Source: Marinimicrobium sp. C6131
GTDB lineage: Bacteria; Pseudomonadota; Gammaproteobacteria; Pseudomonadales; Cellvibrionaceae
Reading direction: 5' to 3'
Length of the DNA: 64,000 nt
NCBI RefSeq assembly: GCF_026153455.1
Contig: NZ_CP110629.1
Location: 806,001 to 870,000, forward strand
Part shown: positions 1 through 8,865 of the stretch, one piece after another
Numbering within the stretch: position 1 is the stretch's first letter
Layout of the letters: each line of letters opens with the position of its first letter
Translations under genes and position numbers: made by a program
The notes under the pieces: generated by a model
What the model saw: only the letters and a program-made list of their open reading frames with translations
Told to the model about the DNA's origin: nothing
Databases searched by the model: none

Positions 1-506
1 AGCGCTGCTGGCAGGAGGCGGGCGAGCACGAGGTGGCGCTGCTGTTCGGGCGCGAGGACCGGGGCTTGACCAACGAAGAGCTGCACAAGTGCCAGTATCA
101 TGTGCATATTCCCGCCAACCCGGAATACAGCTCCCTGAATCTGGCGACGGCCGTGCAGGTGCTCTGCTATGAGCTGCGCATGGCCCACCTCTCCGAGCAG
201 GAGGGTGGCCCGCTGGGTAAGACCGAGTGGGATATGCCCCCGGCCAAGAGCGAGGCCCTCGAGCGGTACTTCGAGCACCTGCAGCAGACGCTGGAAACCC
301 TGGATTTTCTCAACCCGGATAACCCCCGCCAGACCATGACCCGCTTGCGTCGCCTGTATCATCGCATCCGTCCGGATGAGATGGAGTTGAGCATTCTCCG
401 GGGGGTACTGACCGCCACCCAGAACTACATTTATCACACCGATAAGCGCCTCAAGTCCCTCGAGCCGGGCCCGGCAAGCGAAAAGCCCTTGGATAATGGT
501 GAATAG
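1..506 (+). CDS. trmJ: TrmJ, tRNA (Cm32/Um32) 2'-O-methyltransferase, C-terminal part
   Basis: The reading frame is open from the window edge, so the N-terminus is missing. The visible part carries SPOUT (SpoU) family motifs, LFGREDRGLTNEEL and then SSLNLATAVQVLCYELR, which form the SAM-binding trefoil knot. A helical C-terminal tail follows, typical of TrmJ. The family methylates the 2'-O of residue 32 in tRNA anticodon loops. The stop codon (504-506) lies inside the IscR operator of the next gene; trmJ-iscR adjacency is also found in E. coli, which supports the call. The GTG at 33 is internal to the conserved domain and is not a real start. Confidence 0.9.
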   Translation, partial: RCWQEAGEHEVALLFGREDRGLTNEELHKCQYHVHIPANPEYSSLNLATAVQVLCYELRMAHLSEQEGGPLGKTEWDMPPAKSEALERYFEHLQQTLETLDFLNPDNPRQTMTRLRRLYHRIRPDEMELSILRGVLTATQNYIYHTDKRLKSLEPGPASEKPLDNGE

Positions 507-527
507 TTGAGTAAAATACTCGGTTAT
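503..527 (+). promoter_or_regulatory. Type 1 IscR-binding site / iscR promoter
   Basis: This 25-bp imperfect palindrome reads ATA-GTT-GAGT-AAAAT-ACTC-GG-TTAT. It follows the E. coli type 1 IscR consensus (ATASYYGACTRWWWYAGTCRRSTAT), with GAGT/ACTC replacing GACT/AGTC as a compensated pair. A possible -10 (TAAAAT, 512-517) lies within it, 17 bp after a weak TTGGAT (489-494). In the family, [2Fe-2S]-IscR binds such sites and represses its own operon. The spacing and the position 65 bp before iscR fit autorepression. Inferred by eye; no footprint data. Confidence 0.75.
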
Positions 528-591
528 AGACGGGCGGGTTTCCGATGGTCGGCACTCGTCCTCCACCTTGGCTAGAGGCGATAAACCGGGC

Positions 592-1068
592 ATGAGACTG
601 ACTACGAAAGGTCGTTACGCGGTCACCGCGATGCTGGATCTGGCCCTGCACAGTGAGCAGGGGCCAGTGAGCCTTGCGGATATCTCCAATCGACAGGGCA
701 TTTCCCTGTCCTACCTGGAGCAGTTGTTCGCCAAGCTTCGGCGGCAGAAGCTGGTGAGCAGTGTTCGCGGTCCGGGTGGGGGATATCGCCTGGCGGAGCG
801 TCTGGAAGCCATTTCGGTCGCGCAGGTGGTGGATGCCGTCAGTGAATCCCTGGATGCCACGCGCTGTGAAGGTAAAGGGGATTGCCAGCACGGCGAAGTC
901 TGCCTGACCCACCATCTCTGGGAGGACCTTAGCGCCCAGATTCACCAGTTTCTGAGTGATATCTCTCTGGCGGATCTGGTTGAGCGGCGCGATATTCAGG
1001 CCGTGCGTGCCCGTCAGGATCATCAACAGACCGTCTCGGCTGAACAGATTCTGTGCAGCCAGGTGTAG
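592..1068 (+). CDS. iscR: IscR, Rrf2-family Fe-S cluster-sensing regulator
   Basis: The protein has 158 residues. An N-terminal winged helix begins MRLTTKGRYAVTAMLDLALH and contains the recognition segment SLSYLEQLFAKLRR. The cluster ligand motif C-x5-C-x5-C-x2-H (within TRCEGKGDCQHGEVCLTHH) matches E. coli IscR exactly in spacing. In the cell, [2Fe-2S]-IscR represses Fe-S biogenesis genes and apo-IscR acts on type 2 sites. It heads a run of same-strand Fe-S assembly genes and has a type 1 operator just upstream. The in-frame start at 568 would add eight residues that are not part of the family; the ATG at 592 gives the canonical N-terminus. Confidence 0.96.
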   Translation: MRLTTKGRYAVTAMLDLALHSEQGPVSLADISNRQGISLSYLEQLFAKLRRQKLVSSVRGPGGGYRLAERLEAISVAQVVDAVSESLDATRCEGKGDCQHGEVCLTHHLWEDLSAQIHQFLSDISLADLVERRDIQAVRARQDHQQTVSAEQILCSQV

Positions 1069-1110
1069 ACATCCATCCGGTGTCGTCCGACTACGAGGTT
1101 TGAGTAATTA

Positions 1111-2295
1111 ATGACGTCGAACGCCCCACGTCAGCCCATTTATCTGGACTATGCCGCCACCACGCCGGTGGATCCGGTGGTGGCCGAGCGGATGGCGGCC
1201 TGCCTGACCCGGGAAGGCACATTTGCCAATCCGGCCTCGCGCTCCCATCTGTATGGTTGGCAGGCCGAAGAGGCGGTGGAAAATGCCCGTCAGCAGGTGG
1301 CCGACCTGATTGGTGCGGATAACCGGGAAATCGTATGGACCAGCGGGGCCACCGAAGCGGACAACCTCGCCTTGAAAGGGGCCTGGGAAGCACGGCAGCG
1401 GGCGGGGCAGCCGGCCGGGCATCTGATCGTCTCCGCGATCGAACACAAAGCGGTACTTGACCCGGCTCACTGGCTTTCCGGGCAGGGCGTTGAAGTTACC
1501 CACCTGACGCCCGATGCCAGCGGGCGGATTGAGCCGGAAGCGGTACGCGCGGCACTGCGGGACGATACGTTCCTGGTCAGCGTGATGCATGTGAACAATG
1601 AGCTCGGCAGCGTCAATGATATCGCCGGGATCGGCGCCCTCTGCCGGGAGCGACAGGTGCTGTTTCATGTCGATGCCGCTCAGAGCGGCGGGCGTCTGGC
1701 ATTGGATGTGGCGGCCCAGAACGTGGACCTGATGTCCCTCTCGGCGCACAAAATGTACGGACCGAAGGGTATCGGTGCGCTTTATGTACGCCGTCACCCG
1801 GAGGTCAAAATCAGCGCCCAGATTCACGGTGGTGGTCATGAGCGCGGTATGCGCTCCGGCACCCTGCCGACCCATCAATGCGTGGGTATGGGCGCGGCGG
1901 CACAATTGGCCGCCGATCGTCTGGCCGAGGACCCGCCGCGTATCGCTGCGCTGCGGGACCGGCTTTGGCAGGGCATTGCGGATCTGCCGGGCATCCGGTT
2001 GAACAGCGATCTGGCGCACACTGCGTGCGGCCACCTCAATATCGCCTTCGGTGGCTGTGATGGGGAAATGCTGTTGCTGTCCCTGCGTCAGCTGGCGGTT
2101 GCGACCGGCTCCGCCTGTACCTCGGCGAGCCTGGAGCCGAGCTACGTACTCAAGGCGATTGGTCTGAGTAACGATCTGGCCCAGGCGTCGCTGCGTATCA
2201 GTCTGGGGCGCCTGACCACCGAGGACGAGGTGCGGTTCGCGATCCAGCATATTCGCGACGTGGTGCCAAAGCTGCAACGCAAGGCCGCCGTGTAG
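1111..2295 (+). CDS. iscS: IscS, PLP-dependent cysteine desulfurase
   Basis: The 394-residue class V aminotransferase fold removes sulfur from cysteine as an enzyme persulfide. The PLP lysine is K214 in SAHKMYGPKG, and the mobile-loop catalytic cysteine is C336 in ATGSACTSASLEPSYVL, a group I (IscS/NifS) loop. The length is close to E. coli IscS (404). It lies 42 bp after iscR, as in a normal isc operon. However, the next gene is sufB: iscU, iscA, hscBA and fdx do not follow. A second desulfurase, SufS, is encoded further down the same run, so the two enzymes presumably have different acceptors. Confidence 0.95.
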   Translation: MTSNAPRQPIYLDYAATTPVDPVVAERMAACLTREGTFANPASRSHLYGWQAEEAVENARQQVADLIGADNREIVWTSGATEADNLALKGAWEARQRAGQPAGHLIVSAIEHKAVLDPAHWLSGQGVEVTHLTPDASGRIEPEAVRAALRDDTFLVSVMHVNNELGSVNDIAGIGALCRERQVLFHVDAAQSGGRLALDVAAQNVDLMSLSAHKMYGPKGIGALYVRRHPEVKISAQIHGGGHERGMRSGTLPTHQCVGMGAAAQLAADRLAEDPPRIAALRDRLWQGIADLPGIRLNSDLAHTACGHLNIAFGGCDGEMLLLSLRQLAVATGSACTSASLEPSYVLKAIGLSNDLAQASLRISLGRLTTEDEVRFAIQHIRDVVPKLQRKAAV

Positions 2296-2385
2296 GGGGC
2301 CGAACAAAACAACGCGAACAATCGCGGAAACCGAACAACCGACATTTAGCTAACTCACTCCGAATGCGGAGACAGAGGTGAAGTG

Positions 2386-3825
2386 ATGGCAGAGCAAGAA
2401 GTTGAAAAGCTGATCAAGCGTGAGTACGCGGCCGGCTTCCATACACAGATCGATACGGATACCTTACCGCCCGGTCTGAATGAAGACGTGATCCGGTTTA
2501 TCTCCGCCAAAAAGGGTGAGCCCGAGTGGATGCTCGATTGGCGGCTCCAGGCATTCCGTGCCTGGGAGAAAATGGACGAGCCCAACTGGGCCCACGTTCA
2601 CTACCCCAAGGTCGACTTTCAGGCGTTGTCATACTTCTCCCAACCGAAAAGTATGGAAGATCGCCCCAAGAGTCTGGACGAAGTGGATCCGGAGCTGCTG
2701 CGCACCTACGAGAAGCTGGGTATTCCGGTTCATGAGCAGGAAATGCTGGCCGGCGTCGCCGTGGATATGGTGTTTGACTCCGTCTCGGTGGTCACCACCT
2801 TTCGCGAAAAGCTCAAGGAAGCCGGAGTGATTTTCTGCTCCATCAGTGAAGCGGTGCAGGAATACCCGGAACTGATCAAAAAGTACCTGGGGACTGTCGT
2901 GCCTCAGAAGGACAACTATTACGCCGCGCTCAACTCAGCGGTGTTCTCCGATGGTTCGTTTGTATACATCCCCAAAGGGGTGCGCTGCCCCATGGAGCTG
3001 TCCACCTACTTCCGGATCAATGAGCAGAATACCGGGCAGTTCGAGCGCACGCTGATTGTGGCCGAAGAGGGTGCCTACGTCAGCTACCTGGAAGGGTGCA
3101 CCGCACCGATGCGGGATGAAAACCAGCTGCACGCCGCAGTGGTCGAGCTGGTAGCCCTGGACAACGCCGAAATCAAATACTCCACGGTCCAGAACTGGTA
3201 TCCCGGGGACGAGCAGGGCAAGGGCGGCATTTACAACTTTGTGACCAAGCGCGGCCTGTGTCACACCAATGCGAAGATCTCCTGGACCCAGGTGGAGACC
3301 GGCTCGGCGATTACCTGGAAATATCCCAGTTGTATCCTGCGCGGTGACAACAGTGTGGGTGAGTTCTACTCGGTTGCACTGACCAACAACTATCAGCAGG
3401 CCGATACCGGCACCAAGATGATTCACATCGGGAAGAACACCCGTTCGACGATCATCTCTAAGGGGATTTCGGCGGGGCACAGCTCCAACGCCTACCGTGG
3501 TCTGGTGCGGATGAATCCCGGAGCGGAAGGGGCGCGAAACTACACTCAGTGTGACTCTCTGCTGATCGGTGATCGCTGTGGGGCGCACACCTTCCCCTAC
3601 ATCGAGAGCAAGAATCCGAGCGCGGTGGTGGAGCACGAAGCGACCACCTCCAAAGTGAGTGAAGATCAGATGTTCCTGTGCCAGCAGCGCGGCCTGGACC
3701 CCGAAAAAGCCGTCTCAATGATCGTGAATGGCTTCTGCCGGGAAGTGTTTAAAGAGCTGCCGATGGAGTTTGCGGTGGAAGCCGGCAAGCTGCTGGAAGT
3801 GAGCCTCGAAGGCTCGGTGGGTTGA
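2386..3825 (+). CDS. sufB: SufB, Fe-S scaffold subunit of SufBCD
   Basis: The 479-residue protein has the beta-helix core typical of SufB, with family signatures YFRINEQNTGQFERTLIVAEE, EGCTAP and WKYPSCIL. It is the scaffold on which clusters are assembled with SufC and SufD in the cytoplasm. GAGGTG at 2375-2380 is correctly spaced before the ATG at 2386; the GTG one codon earlier is less likely. It lies 90 bp after iscS, with no obvious terminator between. Length and sequence are normal for proteobacterial SufB. Confidence 0.96.
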   Translation: MAEQEVEKLIKREYAAGFHTQIDTDTLPPGLNEDVIRFISAKKGEPEWMLDWRLQAFRAWEKMDEPNWAHVHYPKVDFQALSYFSQPKSMEDRPKSLDEVDPELLRTYEKLGIPVHEQEMLAGVAVDMVFDSVSVVTTFREKLKEAGVIFCSISEAVQEYPELIKKYLGTVVPQKDNYYAALNSAVFSDGSFVYIPKGVRCPMELSTYFRINEQNTGQFERTLIVAEEGAYVSYLEGCTAPMRDENQLHAAVVELVALDNAEIKYSTVQNWYPGDEQGKGGIYNFVTKRGLCHTNAKISWTQVETGSAITWKYPSCILRGDNSVGEFYSVALTNNYQQADTGTKMIHIGKNTRSTIISKGISAGHSSNAYRGLVRMNPGAEGARNYTQCDSLLIGDRCGAHTFPYIESKNPSAVVEHEATTSKVSEDQMFLCQQRGLDPEKAVSMIVNGFCREVFKELPMEFAVEAGKLLEVSLEGSVG

Positions 3826-3828
3826 TCG

Positions 3829-3903
3829 TTGGGTAGCGGCGGATAGCACTGCAGTTCGCGTAGGGCGGATAAGCGCAGAGCGCGCATCCGCCGTTACCCA
3901 AGC
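3829..3903. repeat. Short REP-like palindrome between sufB and sufC
   Basis: The gap holds a nested inverted repeat. A GCGTAGGGCGGATAAGCG unit is followed by its complement CGCATCCGCCG, and this is bracketed by TTGGGTAGCGGCGGAT on the left and ATCCGCCGTTACCCAA on the right. Related units occur at 13460, 21701, 31459 and 39912. It lies inside a probable operon, where it could form an mRNA hairpin between sufB and sufC. Confidence 0.75.
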
Positions 3904-3955
3904 CACCGTACACGACGAACCGAATTTACGTTTTATGAAACTGGAAACCGACACT

Positions 3956-4705
3956 ATGCTGACCATCAAAGACCTGCGCGCCAGCGTCGAAAATGAAGAA
4001 ATCCTCAAGGGCCTGAGTCTGGACATCAAGCCGGGTGAAGTGCATGCCATCATGGGGCCGAATGGCTCGGGCAAGAGTACCCTGGGCAATGTGCTGACCG
4101 GCCGCGAAGGCTATGAAGTGACCGCCGGCAGCGTGCAGTTCAATGGCAAAAACCTGTTTGAACTGGAACCCGAAGAGCGTGCCCGCGAGGGACTGTTCCT
4201 GGCCTTCCAGTACCCGGTGGAGATTCCCGGCGTCAGCAACATGGAATTCCTCAAGGCGGCGGTGGATGCGCATCGTGAGCATCGCGGCGAAGCGCCGATC
4301 TCTTCGGTGGACTTCCTGAAATTGGCCCGAGAGACCTGCAAGTCGGTCGACCTGGATCCGTCGTTTCTCAAGCGCGGCGTCAACGAAGGCTTCTCCGGCG
4401 GCGAGAAAAAGCGCAACGAAATTCTGCAGATGATGCTGCTCAAGCCCACCGTCTGTATTCTGGATGAAACCGACTCCGGTCTGGACATTGATGCCCTGCA
4501 GGTGGTGGCCAATGGCGTGAACGCCATGCGTGCGGAAGATCGCAGCTTCATCGTGGTCACCCACTACCAGCGGCTGCTCAACTACATCGTGCCGGACAAG
4601 GTGCACGTATTGGCCGGCGGCCGTATCGTGAAATCCGGTGGTAAAGAACTGGCGCACGAACTGGAAGCCAAAGGTTACAGCTGGCTCGAAGAAGAGGTGG
4701 TGTAA
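3956..4705 (+). CDS. sufC: SufC, ABC-type ATPase of SufBCD
   Basis: The 249-residue ABC ATPase has Walker A GPNGSGKST (34-42), the SufC-specific signature FSGGEKKR (146-153), Walker B CILDETDSGLD (167-177) and switch histidine H203 in VTHYQR. It powers the conformational change of the SufB-SufD scaffold. I choose the ATG at 3956: GGAAA at 3943-3947 is well placed and the protein then begins MLTIKDLRAS as in relatives. The ATG at 3935 lacks a ribosome site. The REP-like palindrome separates it from sufB, while sufD follows after 3 bp. Confidence 0.95.
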   Translation: MLTIKDLRASVENEEILKGLSLDIKPGEVHAIMGPNGSGKSTLGNVLTGREGYEVTAGSVQFNGKNLFELEPEERAREGLFLAFQYPVEIPGVSNMEFLKAAVDAHREHRGEAPISSVDFLKLARETCKSVDLDPSFLKRGVNEGFSGGEKKRNEILQMMLLKPTVCILDETDSGLDIDALQVVANGVNAMRAEDRSFIVVTHYQRLLNYIVPDKVHVLAGGRIVKSGGKELAHELEAKGYSWLEEEVV

Positions 4706-4708
4706 GCG

Positions 4709-6022
4709 ATGAGTGATTTTCAGCAACAGGCGTTGCAATTGGCCGGGCAGCAGGACAGCCCGGACTGGCTGTCCGAGGTGCGCAACAGTGGCGCCCGGCA
4801 GTGGCTGAAAGCGCCCTGGCCAAACCGCAAAACCGAGCAGTGGAAGTACACGCCGCTGGCGCCACTGCAGAAAACCGAATTCGCGCAGTGGGCCGCGACC
4901 TCATCCCAGTGGCACGAACAGATCGAGTGGTTGGAGCTGGATGCCACGCGGCTGGTTTTTGTCAACGGTGTGTTCGACGCCGAGGCCTCGGATGGGTTGC
5001 CCGCCGAAGTGGTCCGCTTTGGTGATGCTAGTGCGGCACAGCAGGCCGTCATCGGTCAGCATCTGGGCCGAATCGTCGACAGCGAACATCATCTGTTCGC
5101 CGCGCTCAGCAACGCCTGGGCGTCCGAAGACGGCGTGCTGGTGCATGTGCCGAAAGACACCAAACTGGCCAAACCGTTGTACGTGGTGCATGTATCCACG
5201 CCGAGCAGTGCACCCGCCACCGCTAACCAGCGTTTGCTGGTGGTGCTGGAAACCGGTGCCCAGGCGAGTGTGATTGAACATTTTGCCTCGACCGAGGCCG
5301 AGCAGAATGGCTTCGTCAACAGTCTGACTGAAATAGAAGTGGGCGAGAATGCGTTCTTGCACCACTACCGCATCAATCTGGAAGAAGAAAACCTGCTGCA
5401 TGTGGGCGGCGTTCACGCCAACTTGCAGCGCAGTTCACAGCTGCGCGGTTTTACCGTGGCTCAGGGTAGCAAACTCAAGCGTATTGACTACCAGATCAAC
5501 CACTGCGGTGAAGGCGCCCATCTGGATCTGCAGGGGGTGTATGTGCCGCGCAACAAGCAGTTGATCGATTACCACACCAACGTGCAGCACAAGGTGCCCC
5601 ATTGCACCAGCAACGAGGTGTTCCGGGGCATTATCAGTGACTCGGCCCACGCGGTGTTCAATGGACGCATTCATATTCACCCGGACGCCCAGAAAACCCT
5701 GGCCGAACTCAGTAACAAAAACCTGCTGACCTCGTCCAGGGCGGAAGTGGATACCAAGCCGGAGCTGGAAATTTACGCGGATGATGTGAAGTGTGCCCAC
5801 GGTGCCACCGTGAGTCAGTTGAACAAAACCGCGCTGTACTACATGCAGGCCCGCGGTATTTCGCGGGAGGAAGCCCAGGTGATGCTGAGCTTCGGTTTTA
5901 TCAATGAGCTGCTGCAGGATGTGGTGGAGCCAGCGGTCCGGAACTACCTCGGGCCGCGTTTGGCCCGACTGTTCAGTACCAACAGCGACCTTCTGAGACA
6001 CATTCAGAGCGAAGACGCCTGA
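4709..6022 (+). CDS. sufD: SufD, Fe-S scaffold partner of SufB
   Basis: The 437-residue protein has a helical N-terminal part (about 1-150) and a beta-helix core ending in the SufBD signature region. The core includes GRIHIHPDAQKTLAEL, KPELEIYADDVKCAHGATVSQL and the C-terminal GISREEAQVMLSFGF. The conserved histidine in KCAHGA corresponds to the SufD residue implicated in cluster formation. It starts 3 bp after sufC, so the two are almost certainly cotranslated. SufD is thought to help iron entry in the SufBC2D complex. Confidence 0.94.
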   Translation: MSDFQQQALQLAGQQDSPDWLSEVRNSGARQWLKAPWPNRKTEQWKYTPLAPLQKTEFAQWAATSSQWHEQIEWLELDATRLVFVNGVFDAEASDGLPAEVVRFGDASAAQQAVIGQHLGRIVDSEHHLFAALSNAWASEDGVLVHVPKDTKLAKPLYVVHVSTPSSAPATANQRLLVVLETGAQASVIEHFASTEAEQNGFVNSLTEIEVGENAFLHHYRINLEEENLLHVGGVHANLQRSSQLRGFTVAQGSKLKRIDYQINHCGEGAHLDLQGVYVPRNKQLIDYHTNVQHKVPHCTSNEVFRGIISDSAHAVFNGRIHIHPDAQKTLAELSNKNLLTSSRAEVDTKPELEIYADDVKCAHGATVSQLNKTALYYMQARGISREEAQVMLSFGFINELLQDVVEPAVRNYLGPRLARLFSTNSDLLRHIQSEDA

Positions 6023-6059
6023 ATCTCTTTGCACTACGGAGCTGAGACGCTATCGCATT

Positions 6060-7310
6060 ATGAACAAACCGGAAGCATTACAAAGCACCACCGGCTTCGA
6101 CGTTGAAGCGGTTCGCCGGGACTTCCCGATCCTGCAAGAGCAGGTGAACGGGCACCCGCTGGTGTATCTGGACAACGCCGCCACCACGCAGAAGCCACGC
6201 GCGGTGATCGATGCGATCAGCCATTATTATCTGCACGACAACAGCAATGTGCATCGTGCCGCGCACGCACTGGCCGAGCGGGCGACGACGAAATTTGAAG
6301 GGGCGCGCTCCGCGGTGGCGGAGTTTCTCAACGCGCCGCACCGCGAGCAGATCCTCTGGACGCGCGGTACCACCGAGAGCATCAATCTGGTGGCGGTCAG
6401 TTGGGGGCGTAATAACCTCACGGCAGGCGATCGGGTTCTGGTCTCGGCGATGGAGCATCACTCCAACATCGTGCCCTGGCAGATGGTGGCCCAGGCCTCC
6501 GGCGCCACTGTTGAGCCGATTCCGGTGGATGACACCGGCACCCTGGATATGAGCGCGCTTGAAACCCAGCTCGAACAGGGCAGGGTACGGATGGTGGCGG
6601 TAGGACATGTCTCCAACGCCCTGGGTACGGTGAACCCCATTGACGACATCATCGCGCTGGCGCACAAGCACGGCGCCCTGGCGCTGATTGATGGCGCCCA
6701 GGCGGTGAGCCATTGGCCCATTGATGTGCAGGCGCTGGATTGCGACTTTTATGCCTTTTCGGCCCACAAACTGTTCGGCCCCACCGGTTTCGGGGTTCTG
6801 TACGGGAAGCGCGAGCTGCTTGAGGCCATGCCGCCCTACCAGGGCGGTGGTGAAATGATTCAGTCGGTAAGCTTTGCGGGAACCACTTACAACCAGTTGC
6901 CGTACAAATTTGAGGCCGGCACCCCGGATATTGCCGGGGCCGTTGGCCTGGCGGCCGCCATTGAATACCTCAACGGGCTGGACCGGGAAGCCGCCGCGGC
7001 CCACGAGCGTGCGTTGTTGGCGTATGCTGAAGAAAAGGCGCTGGCGACGCCGGGGGTTACCCTGGTGGGCACGGCAGCGCATAAAGTCAGTGTGATGAGT
7101 TTTCTGGTCGAAGGCACTCATCCGAACGATCTGGGTTTTCTGCTCGATCAGCAGGGTGTGGCGGTACGTACCGGGCACCACTGCGCGCAACCGATCATGG
7201 AGCAGTACCATATCCCGGGTACGGTGCGGGCCAGTTTTGCGTTTTACAACACCTTTGATGAGGTGGATCGACTGTTCGAGGCGCTGGAAAAGGCCCGGCA
7301 GTTTTTTTGA
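6060..7310 (+). CDS. sufS: SufS, group II cysteine desulfurase
   Basis: The 416-residue PLP enzyme has its Schiff-base lysine at K237 (FSAHKLFGPTG) and its catalytic cysteine at C375 in RTGHHCAQPIM, the short rigid loop that marks group II enzymes needing a SufE partner. It supplies persulfide sulfur to SufBCD via SufE. SufE is encoded about 1 kb downstream in the same run. The second desulfurase gene (iscS) lies upstream. The length is normal (E. coli 406). It begins 37 bp after sufD. Confidence 0.95.
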   Translation: MNKPEALQSTTGFDVEAVRRDFPILQEQVNGHPLVYLDNAATTQKPRAVIDAISHYYLHDNSNVHRAAHALAERATTKFEGARSAVAEFLNAPHREQILWTRGTTESINLVAVSWGRNNLTAGDRVLVSAMEHHSNIVPWQMVAQASGATVEPIPVDDTGTLDMSALETQLEQGRVRMVAVGHVSNALGTVNPIDDIIALAHKHGALALIDGAQAVSHWPIDVQALDCDFYAFSAHKLFGPTGFGVLYGKRELLEAMPPYQGGGEMIQSVSFAGTTYNQLPYKFEAGTPDIAGAVGLAAAIEYLNGLDREAAAAHERALLAYAEEKALATPGVTLVGTAAHKVSVMSFLVEGTHPNDLGFLLDQQGVAVRTGHHCAQPIMEQYHIPGTVRASFAFYNTFDEVDRLFEALEKARQFF

Positions 7311-7331
7311 TGAATACAGGAGTAGAGTGAG

Positions 7332-7703
7332 ATGGCAGTAGAGTCATTTGATCCCACTCGGCAGGCCGTTTCGGTCACTCCGGCCGCGGTGGAACACTTT
7401 CGGCGTCAGCTGGGGCTCAATCAGGAGGCCCAGGCCGTCCGTCTGAGCGTGAAAGAAAGCGGCTGCACCGGCTTCATGTACGTGGTGGACCTGGTGGCCG
7501 AGGGGCGCGAAAACGATGTACGTTACGGATTGGCTGACGATGTGTCGCTGTACATTGATCGCGACAGTCTCAAGGTGGTGAGCGGCACCGAGATCGATTA
7601 CGTCATTGAAGGTGTCAATCGCCAGCTCAAATTCAATAACCCCAACGCCCAGGATTATTGCGGTTGTGGGGAGAGCTTCAGCATAGTGAATGCTTCCTCC
7701 TAG
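7332..7703 (+). CDS. sufA: SufA/IscA-type A-type Fe-S carrier
   Basis: The 123-residue HesB/IscA-family protein has its three ligand cysteines at C45 (ESGCTGF), C110 and C112 (YCGCGESF), the A-type carrier pattern C-x64-C-x-C. Such proteins receive a cluster from the scaffold and pass it to apo-targets. The position right after sufS supports the SufA assignment, though sequence alone cannot separate SufA from IscA. The start has an AGTAGAGTGAG stretch upstream. Confidence 0.88.
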   Translation: MAVESFDPTRQAVSVTPAAVEHFRRQLGLNQEAQAVRLSVKESGCTGFMYVVDLVAEGRENDVRYGLADDVSLYIDRDSLKVVSGTEIDYVIEGVNRQLKFNNPNAQDYCGCGESFSIVNASS

Positions 7704-7718
7704 AGAACGGGCGCCCCG

Positions 7719-8255
7719 ATGACCGAACGACGTATGGTAGTGGCCCTGGCGGACTGCCCGGCCCGCCGGGTGCCCGACGGCACGCCCCTGACCATCCCCA
7801 AAGACACCTTCGTGACGATCACCCAGTCTCTGGGCGGCAATTATACCCTGACCTATCACGGCCAGATGGTGCGGGTGGATGGCACCGATGCGGCTGCCCT
7901 GGGGCTGGAGGCGCAGGAGCTCGACTTTCCGGAGCCCGCCGACGAGCGCATTGACGAAGCGCAGGTCTGGGAGGCACTGAAGACCGTCTATGATCCGGAA
8001 ATTCCGGTGGATCTGGTCAATCTCGGGCTGATTTACTCTCTGGATATCGATCAATCCCAGCGCCGTGTCGGGATTGAGATGACGCTGACCGCCCCCGGGT
8101 GTGGTATGGGACCGGTACTGGTTGGCGACGTCGAGCGTCGTGTCGCCAAGGTGCCGAACGTGAATCATGTGGCCGTTTCCCTGGTGTTCGATCCGCCGTG
8201 GAGCCGGGAGATGATGAGCGAAGAAGCCCAGCTCGAAACCGGAATGTTTTTTTAA
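7719..8255 (+). CDS. sufT: SufT, MIP18/DUF59-family Fe-S maturation factor (long form)
   Basis: The 178-residue protein has a roughly 70-residue N-terminal extension followed by a DUF59 domain, marked by VWEALKTVYDPEIPVDLVNLGLIY and the cysteine-containing TAPGCGMGPVL. This two-part architecture is the SufT family, linked to maturation of Fe-S proteins under high demand. It lies 15 bp after sufA and 25 bp before sufE. The exact biochemical step is not settled for the family. Confidence 0.9.
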   Translation: MTERRMVVALADCPARRVPDGTPLTIPKDTFVTITQSLGGNYTLTYHGQMVRVDGTDAAALGLEAQELDFPEPADERIDEAQVWEALKTVYDPEIPVDLVNLGLIYSLDIDQSQRRVGIEMTLTAPGCGMGPVLVGDVERRVAKVPNVNHVAVSLVFDPPWSREMMSEEAQLETGMFF

Positions 8256-8280
8256 GGTTTAACCCTCAGGATTCTGTGGT

Positions 8281-8700
8281 ATGTCCCAATTTGGTACCGA
8301 AATCACCGCCGACGACATCGTCGAAACCCTCAGCTTTTTCGATAGCTGGGAGGATCGCTACAAATACATCATTGACCTGGGTAAAGAGGTGCCGGCGCTC
8401 GATCCGGCCTACCAGACCGAGGACTACCTGGTGCGGGGTTGCCAGAGCCAGGTGTGGCTGACCCATCGGGAAGAGGGCGGCAGACTCTGGTTCGATGCCG
8501 ACAGCGACGCCTTTATCGTCAAGGGACTGCTCGGGGTGGTATTGGCCGCCTATAATGGCAAGACCCCGGCCGAAGTGCTGGACTTTGACATCGAAGGGTA
8601 TTTCAACGAGCTCAATCTGCTCAAACACCTCAGCCCGACCCGGGGCAATGGCCTGCGGGCCATGGTGGCCCGGATTCAGGAAATCGCCCGCACCGCCTGA
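8281..8700 (+). CDS. sufE: SufE, sulfur acceptor for SufS
   Basis: The 139-residue SufE/CsdE fold protein takes the persulfide from SufS on its active cysteine, C54 in YLVRGCQSQVWL, and stimulates the desulfurase. The typical helical start FFDSWEDRYKYIIDLGK and central FIVKGLLGVVLAAYNGK are present. It is the last gene of the run: the next gene, ndk, follows a 165-bp gap with its own likely -10. Length is normal. Confidence 0.94.
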   Translation: MSQFGTEITADDIVETLSFFDSWEDRYKYIIDLGKEVPALDPAYQTEDYLVRGCQSQVWLTHREEGGRLWFDADSDAFIVKGLLGVVLAAYNGKTPAEVLDFDIEGYFNELNLLKHLSPTRGNGLRAMVARIQEIARTA

Positions 8701-8787
8701 GGTCCCCGGAACAGGGCGGAAGTATCGAACGGCGCACATTCCACCGTCGATGGCGTCGGCCGGGGTGGCTTATAGGCGCAACCCGCG

Positions 8788-8793
8788 TATAAT
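8788..8793 (+). promoter_or_regulatory. Candidate -10 element for ndk
   Basis: A perfect TATAAT lies 73 bp before ndk, in the gap after sufE. No convincing -35 sits at 16-18 bp, so this is only a partial promoter assignment. Confidence 0.35.
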
Positions 8794-8865
8794 TCCCGCA
8801 TTTCTCCGCCCTGTGACATCGGGGCGTAATCCGAGACAGACGCGAGACAGACACTGGAGCCCCTA

